A stretch of DNA of 64,000 bases, taken from the NCBI RefSeq assembly GCF_021728295.1, contig NZ_JAKJXE010000001.1, positions 744,001 through 808,000 of the forward strand, written 5' to 3'. The position numbers and the translations under genes were made by a program. The stretch comes from Pseudomonas petrae (lineage in GTDB: Bacteria; Pseudomonadota; Gammaproteobacteria; Pseudomonadales; Pseudomonadaceae). This document shows, one piece after another, positions 40,087-49,544 of this stretch. Position 1 is the first letter of the stretch. Each line of letters begins with the position of its first letter. The notes under the pieces are model-generated. The model was not told where the DNA came from. It saw only the letters and a list, made by a program, of their open reading frames with translations, and did no database searches.

Positions 40087-42668
40087 TGGCATTGCACCTT
40101 CAGGCGATCGTAGCTGCGGTGGGCTTCTTTGGGCGGCAGCGCGAAGGTTGCGCGGCAGTGCTGATCGGTCCATTTGACGATGAGCTCGCCGCTGTCTCGC
40201 TCGCTCAGCACCAGCGCTCGCCCGCTGGGGTCGACGGTCGCCAGCGCTTTGCCGTGCTCGTCTTCCACCGCTGCGCCCATGGGCAGACGGCTGCCGTCGG
40301 CACGCTCCAGTTCAAACTGCACACGCCGACCGACTGCCGTGCGAAAACTGATGAGGGGCGCCGCGCCGCGCCGCGGCACGACTTGATTCACGGCATTCTC
40401 CAGTTCGACATCGGCACCCAACTGCCGGGTGTCGAGGTTGACCCAGTTGGTTCGGTACGGCTGGGTGTAGGGCAGGATCGCGTAGCCGTTACCGCCAGTT
40501 TCGACGTTGCTGAAATTGGTCAACCGCGCCCCGCTGACGCCTTTCACCTGCACCAGTGCGAAGGTCTCGCCCAGGGGCTGACCGAAATTCACCCCGCCGG
40601 CGTGAGCAACCACCGAGCCAGACGCGCCCATGCTCAAGGCCTGATAATCGCTGCCCTGCCCGTACCCCGCATCGAAACGTCCATAAGCCGTGGTGGTGCT
40701 GAGCTTGCCGAACCCTGACGACCCCGACTCACTGTCGTGCCCGGCCTGTACCGAGTAGAAGCTGTTGCGGTCGTCAAACACCTGACCATTCAGGCCCGAC
40801 TGCACGCTGGACGCGCCTGAGCTGTCGCGAACGGCGTTGGCAAACACCCGCGATGAACCGGAATCGCTCCCCAGCGGCAGGCTTAATGTCAGCGCGATGC
40901 GGTTGTCAGATTGATTATCTCCGTCGCGCTCGAAGGTCTGGTTGCGTTCGACCGACACGCTGTAGCTGAGGCTGCGCCACGCCGAGTTCCACGACAGGTA
41001 AAGCTGACGCGTCTTGCTGCCCCTGTCCCAGTAACGCTGTTCGGACGCTGTAAGGCTTAGCGATGCAGCCTGCTCCGGCAATGCCTGGGTCAGGCTGATT
41101 TCGATACGATCCCTGGCCCGTCCACGGGTTAATGCGTCACGCGCTTGCAGCGCCTCGACATGGTCGTCGAACGTGAGGTATTGGTCCGTCGAATAGCGGT
41201 AACCGGCCACCGCGAGTGTGGTCCGGGTCAGGTCCAGCGTGTTGGCGTAGCGGATGCGCAGGCTCTGTCCGCTGTACCGTTGCTCGCGCTGCTGGCTAAG
41301 CGACTGGGTCACGTCCAGCGATACTGCGCCCAGCCCGGTATTGATCCCGGCACCGACATTGGTCGCCTGATAATCCTCGGCGATTTGTACGCCACCTGCA
41401 GCAGTCACCCGTTCAGTCAGTCCGTAAACCAGTGTGCCGCTGGCAAACCCGGGTGAGAGGCCGTCCTCGGTGTTGCTGTCGTATTGGCCGGCGGCCAGGC
41501 TGTACCGCAGCGCCCCTTTCGGCACCATGATTGGCAGCGACGCGTACGCCTGGATGAACACGCGCTTGCTGCCGTCGGCTTCGACGACCGTCACTTCAAG
41601 ATCGCCGTTCGACCCGCTGGGGTAGATGTCGGTGATTTCGAATGGGCCCGGCGAGACGTTGCCGCTGTACAGCATGAAACCGTTCTGACGCACCTCCACC
41701 AGCGCGTTGGTGTCGGCAATGCCCCGGATGACTGGCGCGAAGAGCCGCTCGCTGTCAGGCAGCATGCCTTCATCGGACATCACCATGGCGCCGAGGAACC
41801 GAACGCTGTCGAACACCTGTGAGTCGGTGAAGGTCTCGCCCAGGGTCAGTTGGCTTTTCAACCCAGTGATGTCGCGCTGCAGGAACGTCCGGTTGCTGCG
41901 AAAGCGGTACGGCTGGTCATTGCCATAGGTCAGCGAAGACTCATTGCGCAATCGCCAGGCGCCAAGGTTCACGCCGTTGCGAACACTCAGGTAATACTGA
42001 TCCTGCGCTTGAGATCGACCTTGGCCGCTGCGGGTACGGCGCGCGCCGCTGAAGTTGTAATTAACGAAACCGACCGTCTCGCCCTCGTCCCATAACTCCG
42101 GCGGCACGTAGCCGCGAGCGCTGCGCGACATCATCGCTTGAGGGATGCTGATGTTCAGGCGCAAGCTCGCCGGCTGGTAGTCGACACGGGCAAATTCGAC
42201 TCGCGCCGGGAGATCGAAGCATTCCGTCGGCGAAGCGTCGCCGGCTTGCGCAGCCTCGGGGTTCATGCCGAACTGGCGGAGCATGTCCGCCGTGAGGCAG
42301 GCGTCGACGGTGCCTTTTGCGGCGTTGGCGACGAAGCTGATGTCACGCCGCCCGCTCAAGACACGATTGACGTAGACGTCCACCCGGTAGGTCCCGGGAA
42401 CCACGCTGTTACCTTGCAAAAACGTCGCGAGATCGGCGGGCTGATCGGTGCCCTGGATGAACGAGGTATTAAATTTCACATCAGCGGTGGCGCTGTTTTG
42501 ATCAGTCATCGCAGTCGCAGACGAGGCCAGCGCCAACCCTGCCGACGCAAAGATGATCTTCGCCAACGGGCTGAGCCGGATCGGTTTGTACGGCTGATGT
42601 CTGCGGTCGATGTGTGAAGAACATGCTGCGATCCGTGCATATCCCTTTTTGTGATCTCGGGGTTCCAT
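40083..42668 (-). CDS. Outer-membrane fimbrial usher (FimD/PapC family)
   Basis: The 861-residue protein has a signal peptide (about residues 33-55, IIFASAGLALASSATA), an N-terminal chaperone-binding domain (VKFNTSFIQGTDQPADLATFL, then VPGTYRVDVYVN), the 24-strand barrel with the plug (about 240-330), and C-terminal domains ending QCQ. The N-terminal 30 residues look over-long for a signal; an internal start cannot be excluded. It exports and orders the pilin subunits. Confidence 0.93.
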   Translation of the reverse strand: MEPRDHKKGYARIAACSSHIDRRHQPYKPIRLSPLAKIIFASAGLALASSATAMTDQNSATADVKFNTSFIQGTDQPADLATFLQGNSVVPGTYRVDVYVNRVLSGRRDISFVANAAKGTVDACLTADMLRQFGMNPEAAQAGDASPTECFDLPARVEFARVDYQPASLRLNISIPQAMMSRSARGYVPPELWDEGETVGFVNYNFSGARRTRSGQGRSQAQDQYYLSVRNGVNLGAWRLRNESSLTYGNDQPYRFRSNRTFLQRDITGLKSQLTLGETFTDSQVFDSVRFLGAMVMSDEGMLPDSERLFAPVIRGIADTNALVEVRQNGFMLYSGNVSPGPFEITDIYPSGSNGDLEVTVVEADGSKRVFIQAYASLPIMVPKGALRYSLAAGQYDSNTEDGLSPGFASGTLVYGLTERVTAAGGVQIAEDYQATNVGAGINTGLGAVSLDVTQSLSQQREQRYSGQSLRIRYANTLDLTRTTLAVAGYRYSTDQYLTFDDHVEALQARDALTRGRARDRIEISLTQALPEQAASLSLTASEQRYWDRGSKTRQLYLSWNSAWRSLSYSVSVERNQTFERDGDNQSDNRIALTLSLPLGSDSGSSRVFANAVRDSSGASSVQSGLNGQVFDDRNSFYSVQAGHDSESGSSGFGKLSTTTAYGRFDAGYGQGSDYQALSMGASGSVVAHAGGVNFGQPLGETFALVQVKGVSGARLTNFSNVETGGNGYAILPYTQPYRTNWVNLDTRQLGADVELENAVNQVVPRRGAAPLISFRTAVGRRVQFELERADGSRLPMGAAVEDEHGKALATVDPSGRALVLSERDSGELIVKWTDQHCRATFALPPKEAHRSYDRLKVQCQ

Positions 42669-42807
42669 TGGCTGGTTTCACTCGTGTTCTCGGTTCCGAC
42701 GCGCTGGCAAATCAGGTTTGGCAGGCGCAAGGCGCTGGAGCCGCATGGCTGCGACTGAAGAAAGACCTGGGTAAAATCCGACTGGCGACAGCGTGGCTAC
42801 ATCGGAG

Positions 42808-43542
42808 CTATTCGGCCCGATCGATGGCTTTGCCGGCTTGAGTCGTCTGTCCGCGGGACACCTGCGCGATATACGGCTCCTGAGCACCGAAATCGTTGAT
42901 GCTGATGAACCTGAGGTCTACGGCGTGGCCGCTGGCCAGCTGCTTGAGTGGCAATTGAACGGTCTGCCTGGGCGCAAGCATCCGGCTGTCCGCGGTGAAT
43001 AGCGTCTTGCCCTGTTGGCGGGCGTCGATCTGGATCATCGACACGTGATAGGGCGTCGGATTGCTGACCTCCAAGTGGCCGTCATTGACTCGCCATTGCA
43101 GGCTTTTTGCAGCGTCGAGGGGATCGCCATTCAATGCGGCGGGGCGGTAAAACAGCTTGATGCGCTGGCGAATCGCGATCTGCAGCTGGTTTTCCTTCGC
43201 CGATTGCGGGATCTCCTGGACGTTGAGCCAGAACACCGACTCACGGTCGTCGGGCAGACCTTCGCCGGCGTAGATCACCCGAATCATTTGCCGGGCACTG
43301 CCTGCCATTCGAGCCAGCGGCGGGGTAACGACGAAGGGCAGATTCTCGGTGTCGCTCTCCGCTTCCAGCCATGACTGGGCGAGGATGTCAGCCGTGCCGC
43401 TGTTGTTAACGACGAAGCTGACCTCCTTGTCCTTGGCCTGATAAATGACGCGCGTGGTGTTGAGCACGATACCCGCCTGCGCCGGGGCAGCCAGAAGCAA
43501 CCCCAGCCATAGGGCGGAGCGGCGAATGAATTCAGGAAGCAT
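42808..43542 (-). CDS. Fimbrial periplasmic chaperone (first copy)
   Basis: The 244-residue protein (ATG 43542, MLPEFIRRSALWLGLLLAAPAQA signal) has the PapD-like blocks LNTTRVIYQAKDKEVSFVV, PPLARMAGSARQMIRVIY and LQIAIRQRIKLFYRP. It lies between the major pilin and the usher and is probably the pilin's chaperone. A 139-base gap separates it from the usher. Confidence 0.92.
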   Translation of the reverse strand: MLPEFIRRSALWLGLLLAAPAQAGIVLNTTRVIYQAKDKEVSFVVNNSGTADILAQSWLEAESDTENLPFVVTPPLARMAGSARQMIRVIYAGEGLPDDRESVFWLNVQEIPQSAKENQLQIAIRQRIKLFYRPAALNGDPLDAAKSLQWRVNDGHLEVSNPTPYHVSMIQIDARQQGKTLFTADSRMLAPRQTVQLPLKQLASGHAVDLRFISINDFGAQEPYIAQVSRGQTTQAGKAIDRAE

Positions 43543-43615
43543 GGTGAGACCGTCTTGGGCTGTGAGGTGGACACGCGAGGTAGGCGAGCGAGCCATTGCT
43601 CGCCCGCCCGCTACA

Positions 43616-44200
43616 TCACTGGTAATCCATCACGAACGGCAGGAAGCCGTCGGCGTTACCCGGATTGGTCGGCGCGCCGTTGAGGACATAAACGGCACCG
43701 AAGTTGATCTCGGCGGTCGCGCCGTCGGCGCCTTCCTTGACCAGCGGCGTGTCGATGGTTTCGTTGCCGCTCAGGTCCATCAACTGGTTGGAGGCGTTGA
43801 GCAGGCCGATGCCCACGCCGTCTGCAGCGCCGGTGGCACGCAGCAGTTTCTGATCGAGGTTATCCAGACCACTGCCCTGACGGGCGACAAAGCGCATGTT
43901 CACGGTGTTGTATTGAGCGGCGCCGCCGGTGCAATTGACCAACAGCTGGATGGGCGAAGCGGTTTCGAGTTTGTTGTCGGCGAAGAGACCGATGTCGGAA
44001 AAAGAGACGTTGCCCAGGTCAACGTTGATCTCGCCTGGATTGTTGCCAGGGCTTGCGCCAGTCCCGGCGCCGATGTCACACGTGATGTTGGTCAGGGTGC
44101 CGCTGAAAACAAGTTTGCCGTTGTTGGCAGCATTCGCGGTCCCGGAAATGCCAAGCCCCATTGCGGCCACGATAGCCAGGGTAAGAGAAAGCTTTTTCAT
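43616..44200 (-). CDS. Fimbrial major pilin subunit
   Basis: The 194-residue pilin has a signal peptide (MKKLSLTLAIVAAMGLGISG, cut about residue 24) and the mature start ANNGKLVFSGTLTNITCDI, with the pilin first strand and first cysteine; the second cysteine is in LLVNCTGG. The C-terminus NADGFLPFVMDYQ ends in the aromatic tail used for chaperone contact. First gene of the operon. Confidence 0.92.
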   Translation of the reverse strand: MKKLSLTLAIVAAMGLGISGTANAANNGKLVFSGTLTNITCDIGAGTGASPGNNPGEINVDLGNVSFSDIGLFADNKLETASPIQLLVNCTGGAAQYNTVNMRFVARQGSGLDNLDQKLLRATGAADGVGIGLLNASNQLMDLSGNETIDTPLVKEGADGATAEINFGAVYVLNGAPTNPGNADGFLPFVMDYQ

Positions 44201-44550
44201 ATAACGACGTTCCTTGTGTCGATTCGTGTGTGCCCAAAAGGACGAGAGGAACTATAAGCAGCGCTTCCAATGCCGGCTGTCAGGCGTTCTACATCTGGTG
44301 GATTGAAAGGACAGTGGCGCGCGTCGGATCTTTCGGTAGGATGTGACGCTTATATGTCAAGCAGCCCGTAGGCCGGGGCGTGCAGCTTTACCGCCTCAGA
44401 AAACCTTGGCCCAACGTTTGCGCGACACGCCGGAACGCGTGGCGGGTAATGAGCACCTGCAAAACGTTCACCCACAAAAAACCCGGCTTGATTGAGCCGG
44501 GTTCGTCAGCAGATGCTTCAGGTGCAGATGTCTCGATTGGCGGAGTCAGC
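44201..44550. other. Upstream region of the fimbrial operon
   Basis: The interval holds the pilin promoter on the minus strand and, at its right end, the terminator of the mini-pilin gene (44476-44505). No other element was recognised. Confidence 0.5.
44474..44506 (-). terminator. Terminator of the mini-pilin gene
   Basis: An AACCCGGCT / AGCCGGGTT stem is followed on the minus strand by TTTTTTGTG, 45 bases past the mini-pilin stop. It separates that gene from the fimbrial operon proper. Confidence 0.8.
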
Positions 44551-44880
44551 TTACTGATAGGTCAGCGTGACGATGCCCGCGTGAACATTCGGCTCGGCTG
44601 AAGACAACTTGGCGTAACTGGCCTGCACGGGCACAGCGCGCTGGCCGCAAGCGTCGTCACCGCGGCTCAGGCCCACGGTGACATAGGTATCCGCCCGCAG
44701 GGTTTTCAAAGGGAGGGTTACCGACTGAGCGCTAACGATTTGGGCGTCGCATGCCGCATTGACGACGCTGCCGTGAAACATCAGCGCGCCCTGGGTAGCC
44801 CAGGCGGCGGGGCCCGTCAAGGCACACGCGCCAATGACCGTGATCGAGAAAAACAGCGAAACAGCCTTTTGGCTTTTCAT
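44551..44880 (-). CDS. Miniature pilin-like protein
   Basis: The 109-residue protein (ATG 44880, GGAG upstream) has a signal peptide (VSLFFSITVIGACALTGPAAWA) and a mature part of about 80 residues. It starts QGALMFHGSVVNAACD like a pilin first strand with its cysteine, has a second cysteine (GDDACGQRA), and ends HAGIVTLTYQ like a pilin C-terminus. The middle of the pilin fold is shortened by about half. It is transcribed alone and ends at its own terminator. Adhesin accessory, assembly terminator or decayed pilin are all possible. Confidence 0.7.
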   Translation of the reverse strand: MKSQKAVSLFFSITVIGACALTGPAAWATQGALMFHGSVVNAACDAQIVSAQSVTLPLKTLRADTYVTVGLSRGDDACGQRAVPVQASYAKLSSAEPNVHAGIVTLTYQ

Positions 44881-45178
44881 CGCACTACTCCGGAGTAGGA
44901 GTCCGCTGACTGAGGTCAGTCCAGGCCCTGTGAACCAGCATTCAGAACTCACGAAGTTTATGTAGGAATTTTCCCCGTCACAGTAGAACTCGTTCATCAA
45001 AACTCGTGCCTTCTACTTGGGTATCGTCGTGTTGCGCTCTTTCTTTACCCACGTTCATCGTCTGCCCTTATTCACCTGACAATATTGACAGGTAGCAGTC
45101 ATTTTGCTGACCGGGTCGAAGGGTTATAAAGGACGCTCACGTTATCCACCCTTCCCTATTCGTTGGCCTTGTCCCTGT
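44881..45178. other. Divergent promoter region, mini-pilin and RND adaptor
   Basis: The region is non-coding and must hold the promoters of both genes. AT-rich stretches occur around 44940-45000. I saw no clear operator. Confidence 0.4.
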
Positions 45179-46339
45179 ATGCAGAAAAACAAAAAAACTG
45201 TGGTGGTCGCGACCCTGTTGGTCGTTGTGGTTGCGATCTGCATCTGGGCGGTCACCCGACCGGCTGCGAAAAAGGTCAGCGCTCCCGTCGCAGTGCCGGT
45301 GCGCGTGATCAACGTGACCCAGGAAGATGTGCCCCGCTATGTCACCGGGATCGGCTCGGTGCTGTCCTTGCAAAGCGTAGTGATCCGTCCGCAGGTGGAC
45401 GGCATCCTGACCAAAGTGCTGGTGAAGGAAGGGCAGCAGGTCAAGGCGGGGGATTTGCTGGCAACCATCGATGATCGCTCGATCCGCGCTGCCCTCGAAC
45501 AGGCCAAGGCGCTGTTGACCCAGAGCCAGGCGCAGTTGAACGTGGCCAATGTCGACCTCAAGCGCTATAAGCTGCTGACCGTGGACAACAGCATTTCCAG
45601 GCAGCAATACGATCAGCAGCAAGCGCTGGTCGATCAGCTCAAGGCCACGGCGCTGGGCAATCAGGCGTCGATCAATGCCTCGCAGGTACAGCTTTCCTAC
45701 ACGCAAATACGCTCACCCGTGACAGGTCGGGTCGGCATCCGCAACGTCGATGAAGGTAACTTCCTGCGCGTCAGCGATGCGACCGGGCTGTTCTCGGTGA
45801 CGCAGATCGACCCGGTGTCGGTGGAGTTTTCCCTGCCGCAACAGATGCTGCCCACGCTCCATGACCTGATTGCCTCCAGCGCACCGGCGCCCGTCAACGC
45901 ATATCTGGGAGAGGGCGCCACGGGGACGCTGCTGGGTCAAGGCAAGCTGTCGTTGATCGACAATCAGGTGGCGGCCAGCACCGGCACCATTCGCGCCAAG
46001 GCGATATTCGACAATGCCGCAGAGAGGCTGTGGCCCGGGCAACTGGTGACCGTGCGGATTCAGACGGCCGTCGATCGCAATGCCTTGAAGGTCCCGCCGC
46101 AGGTGGTGCAGCGGGGCATCGACCAGCATTACGTGTATCGGGTCAAAGGCGACACTGCCGAGGTCGTGCCGGTCAACGTGCTGTACCAAGACAGCGACCT
46201 GATGCTCATCAGCGGGGTGGATGCCAATGACGTGCTGGTCAGCGACGGTCAATCGCGCCTGAAAAACGGTGCGCGCATCGAGGTGGTCAAGGGTGATCCT
46301 GTGGACACCCTGGCCGACTCAACCGGGGCGGCGAAATGA
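45179..46339 (+). CDS. RND efflux periplasmic adaptor (MdtA/MexA type)
   Basis: The 386-residue membrane-fusion protein has an N-terminal membrane anchor (VVVATLLVVVVAICIWAV), a lipoyl half (VVIRPQVDGILTKVLVKEGQQV near 77), an alpha hairpin (about 115-180; QAKALLTQSQAQLNVANVDLKRYK), the second lipoyl half (QIRSPVTGRVG), and a beta-barrel. ATG 45179 is chosen because MQKNKK leads into the anchor, but the ribosome site is weak. Confidence 0.92.
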   Translation: MQKNKKTVVVATLLVVVVAICIWAVTRPAAKKVSAPVAVPVRVINVTQEDVPRYVTGIGSVLSLQSVVIRPQVDGILTKVLVKEGQQVKAGDLLATIDDRSIRAALEQAKALLTQSQAQLNVANVDLKRYKLLTVDNSISRQQYDQQQALVDQLKATALGNQASINASQVQLSYTQIRSPVTGRVGIRNVDEGNFLRVSDATGLFSVTQIDPVSVEFSLPQQMLPTLHDLIASSAPAPVNAYLGEGATGTLLGQGKLSLIDNQVAASTGTIRAKAIFDNAAERLWPGQLVTVRIQTAVDRNALKVPPQVVQRGIDQHYVYRVKGDTAEVVPVNVLYQDSDLMLISGVDANDVLVSDGQSRLKNGARIEVVKGDPVDTLADSTGAAK

Positions 46340-49300
46340 ACAGCCGCGGTTCTATCTCCGCGTGGTGCGTCAACCACCCGATCGCCACGGTTCTGCTGAC
46401 ATTCGCGCTGGTGCTGCTGGGCTGTATCGCCTTCCCTCGCCTGCCGGTGGCGCCGCTGCCGGAAGCCGAGTTTCCGACGATTCAGGTCGCCGCTCAACTG
46501 CCCGGCGCCAGCCCGGAAACCATGGCTTCGTCGGTGGCGACGCCCCTGGAAGTGCAGTTCAGCGCCATCCCCGGCATGACTCAGATGACGTCGAGCAGCG
46601 CGCTGGGCTCCACCAACCTGACGCTGCAATTCACTCTCAACAAAAGCATCGACACCGCCGCGCAGGAAGTGCAGGCCGCCATCAACACGGCGGCCGGGCG
46701 CTTGCCCGCTGACCTGCCGACACTGCCGACCTGGCGCAAGGTCAACCCGGCAGACAGTCCGGTGCTGATCCTCAGCGTCAGCTCCAACCTGATGCCCGGC
46801 ACCGAACTCAGCGACGTCACAGAATCCCTGTTGGCGCGTCAGTTGAGTCAGATCGACGGCGTCGGACAGGTCAACATCACCGGCCAGCAACGTCCGGCGA
46901 TTCGTGTCCAGGCTGCACCTGAAAAGCTCGCGTCGATCGGACTGACGCTCGCCGATCTGCGGGAATCCCTGCAACAGACCAGCCTCAACCTGGCCAAGGG
47001 CGCGCTGTACGGCAAAGACAGCATTTCCACCCTCGCTTCCAACGACCAACTGTTTCAGGCGAAGGACTACGAGCAACTGATCGTTTCCTACAAAGATGGT
47101 GCCCCGGTTCATCTGCGCGACGTGGCGCGGGTCATCAACGGTTCGGAAAACGCCTACGTGCGCGCCTGGTCAGGGGATCAGCAGGGCGTAAACATCGTCG
47201 TGTTCCGTCAGCCCGGCGCGAACATCGTCGAGACGGTTGATCGCGTGCTCGGCCAGTTGCCCAAGTTGCAGGAAATGCTCCCGGCGTCGGTGGACGTCTC
47301 GGTGCTCAGCGACCGCACCAAAACCATTCGTGCGTCGCTGCATGAAGTAGAAATGACGCTGCTGATCGCCATCGCGCTGGTGATCGCGGTCATGGCGCTG
47401 TTCCTGCGCCAGCTCTCTGCGACGCTGATCGTGACCGCCGTACTGGGGGTATCGCTGGTCGCCAGCTTCGCGCTGATGTACGTGCTCGGCTTCAGCCTGA
47501 ACAACCTGACCCTGGTGGCGATCGTGGTGGCGGTGGGGTTTGTCGTCGACGATGCGATTGTCGTGGTGGAGAACATCCACCGGCACCTGGAAGCCGGCGA
47601 AAGCATGCGCGACGCGGCGATCAAGGGTTCCAGCGAAATCGGCTTTACCGTGGTGTCGATCAGCTTCTCGCTGATCGCCGCGTTCATTCCACTGCTGTTC
47701 ATGGGCGGCGTGGTGGGCAGGCTGTTCAAGGAGTTCGCGCTGACCGCGACGTCGACCATTCTGATTTCGGTGGTGGTCTCGCTGACGCTGGCGCCGACCC
47801 TTGCGGCGCTGTTCATGCGCGCGCCCAAACACGATCCCCACGCCAAGCCCGGCTTCGGCGAGCGACTGCTCGCGCGGTATGCCCGTGGCGTGCGCTTCGC
47901 CCTCGCCCACCAGCGATTGATGCTGGGGATTTTCGGCCTGACCCTGGTGATGGCGGTGGCCGGCTATGTGCTGATCCCCAAGGGGTTCTTTCCGGTGCAG
48001 GACACCGGCATGGTACTGGGCACGAGCGAAGCGGCGGCGGATATTTCCTTCCCGGACATGATCGAGAAACACAAACAACTGGCGAAAATCATCGCGGCCG
48101 ACCCTGCGGTCAAAGCCTTCTCACATTCGGTCGGCGTCAGCGGCAGTAACCAGACGATCGCCAACGGCCGGGTGTGGATCGCCCTGAAGGACCGCGAAGA
48201 CCGGGATGTCACGGCCAGTCAGTTCATTGACCGGATCCGGCCGAAACTGGCGCAGATCCCTGGCATCGTCCTGTATCTGCGGGCGGGTCAGGACATCAAC
48301 CTGAGTTCCGGTCCGAGCCGCGCGCAGTATCAGTACGTACTCAAGAGCAACGACGGCGCGTTGCTGAATGTCTGGACGCAGAAGCTGACCGATAAGCTGA
48401 AAACTCTGCCGGCTTTCCGCGACCTTTCCAACGACTTGCAACTGGGCGGCAGCGTCACGCACCTGGACATCGACCGCAGCGCCGCCGCGCGCTTCGGCCT
48501 GACCACGGCGGACGTTGATCAGGCGCTGTACGACGCCTTTGGTCAGCGGCAGATCAACGAATACCAGACCGACATCAACCAGTACAAAGTCATTCTGGAG
48601 CTGGAGCCGCAGCAGCGCGGCAAGGCCGAAAGCCTGAACTACTTCTACCTGCGCTCGCCGCTGACCAATGAAATGGTGCCGTTGTCAGCGCTGGCCAAGG
48701 TCGGTGCGCCGAAGATGGGCCCGTTGTCGATCAGCCATGACGGCATGTTCCCGGCCGCCAACCTGTCGTTCAACCTGTCGGCCGGCGTGGCGCTGGGGGA
48801 TGCGGTGGTGCTGCTCGATCAGGCGAAGAACGAGATCGGCATGCCGGCCTCGATCATCGGCAACTTTCAGGGTGCAGCCCAGGCGTTCCAGAGTTCGCTG
48901 GCCAACCAGCCCTGGTTGATCCTCGCCGCGCTGGTGGCGGTGTACATCATCCTCGGCGTGCTTTATGAGAGCTTCGTCCATCCGCTGACGATCATTTCCA
49001 CCCTGCCCTCCGCCGGTATCGGCGCGCTGTTGTTGCTGTGGCTGATGGGTCAGGACTTTTCGATCATGGGTCTGATCGGGATCGTATTGCTGATCGGCAT
49101 CGTCAAGAAGAACGGCATCCTGCTGGTGGATTTCGCGCTGGACGCCCAGCGCAATCGCGGAATGTCCCCGCGTGACGCGATTTATGAAGCGTGTCTGACG
49201 CGTTTTCGGCCCATCATTATGACCACGCTCGCCGCATTGCTTGGCGCCCTGCCCTTGATGCTCGGTTATGGTGTCGGCGCCGAACTGCGTCAGCCATTGG

Positions 49301-49479
49301 GCATTGCGGTTGTTGGAGGATTGCTGGTGAGCCAGGCGCTGACGCTGTTCACCACCCCCGTGATCTACCTGCAACTGGAGCGAATTTTCCATCGCCCGCG
49401 TCAGACGCCTACCGCGACAGCGCCAGGCTCCACAGCATCCGGTAAGCCGGTGGCAGCCGAACTGGTCGCTGAAAAGTAA
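46336..49479 (+). CDS. RND efflux pump, inner-membrane (AcrB/MdtBC family)
   Basis: The 1047-residue proton antiporter has 12 helices, the start NHPIATVLLTFALVLLG, the porter-domain motif ASSVATPLEVQFSAIPGM, and the proton-relay pair in GFVVDDAIVVVENIH (TM4). It overlaps the adaptor by 4 bases (ATGA), so the two form a pump. There is no outer-membrane channel gene; it must borrow one. The sequence is closer to the MdtB/C-MuxB/C branch than to MexB by pattern. Confidence 0.93.
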   Translation: MNSRGSISAWCVNHPIATVLLTFALVLLGCIAFPRLPVAPLPEAEFPTIQVAAQLPGASPETMASSVATPLEVQFSAIPGMTQMTSSSALGSTNLTLQFTLNKSIDTAAQEVQAAINTAAGRLPADLPTLPTWRKVNPADSPVLILSVSSNLMPGTELSDVTESLLARQLSQIDGVGQVNITGQQRPAIRVQAAPEKLASIGLTLADLRESLQQTSLNLAKGALYGKDSISTLASNDQLFQAKDYEQLIVSYKDGAPVHLRDVARVINGSENAYVRAWSGDQQGVNIVVFRQPGANIVETVDRVLGQLPKLQEMLPASVDVSVLSDRTKTIRASLHEVEMTLLIAIALVIAVMALFLRQLSATLIVTAVLGVSLVASFALMYVLGFSLNNLTLVAIVVAVGFVVDDAIVVVENIHRHLEAGESMRDAAIKGSSEIGFTVVSISFSLIAAFIPLLFMGGVVGRLFKEFALTATSTILISVVVSLTLAPTLAALFMRAPKHDPHAKPGFGERLLARYARGVRFALAHQRLMLGIFGLTLVMAVAGYVLIPKGFFPVQDTGMVLGTSEAAADISFPDMIEKHKQLAKIIAADPAVKAFSHSVGVSGSNQTIANGRVWIALKDREDRDVTASQFIDRIRPKLAQIPGIVLYLRAGQDINLSSGPSRAQYQYVLKSNDGALLNVWTQKLTDKLKTLPAFRDLSNDLQLGGSVTHLDIDRSAAARFGLTTADVDQALYDAFGQRQINEYQTDINQYKVILELEPQQRGKAESLNYFYLRSPLTNEMVPLSALAKVGAPKMGPLSISHDGMFPAANLSFNLSAGVALGDAVVLLDQAKNEIGMPASIIGNFQGAAQAFQSSLANQPWLILAALVAVYIILGVLYESFVHPLTIISTLPSAGIGALLLLWLMGQDFSIMGLIGIVLLIGIVKKNGILLVDFALDAQRNRGMSPRDAIYEACLTRFRPIIMTTLAALLGALPLMLGYGVGAELRQPLGIAVVGGLLVSQALTLFTTPVIYLQLERIFHRPRQTPTATAPGSTASGKPVAAELVAEK

Positions 49480-49535
49480 GCCGTTAAAACCAGCACCTAA
49501 AAGTAAGCATCTAAAAGTAAGCACCAACAAGTGAG
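49472..49535. repeat. Short tandem repeat between pump stop and regulator start
   Basis: AAAAGTAAG occurs at 49472-49480, 49499-49507 and 49513-49521, with a diverged copy ACAAGTGAG at 49527-49535. The period is 14 bases. The first copy contains the pump's TAA stop. Confidence 0.7.
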
Positions 49536-49544
49536 CGTGGACCG

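Noticed and set aside
47170..48078. A 302-codon minus-strand frame inside the RND pump
   Set aside because: Shadow of the pump gene; His/Gln/Arg-rich and without motifs.
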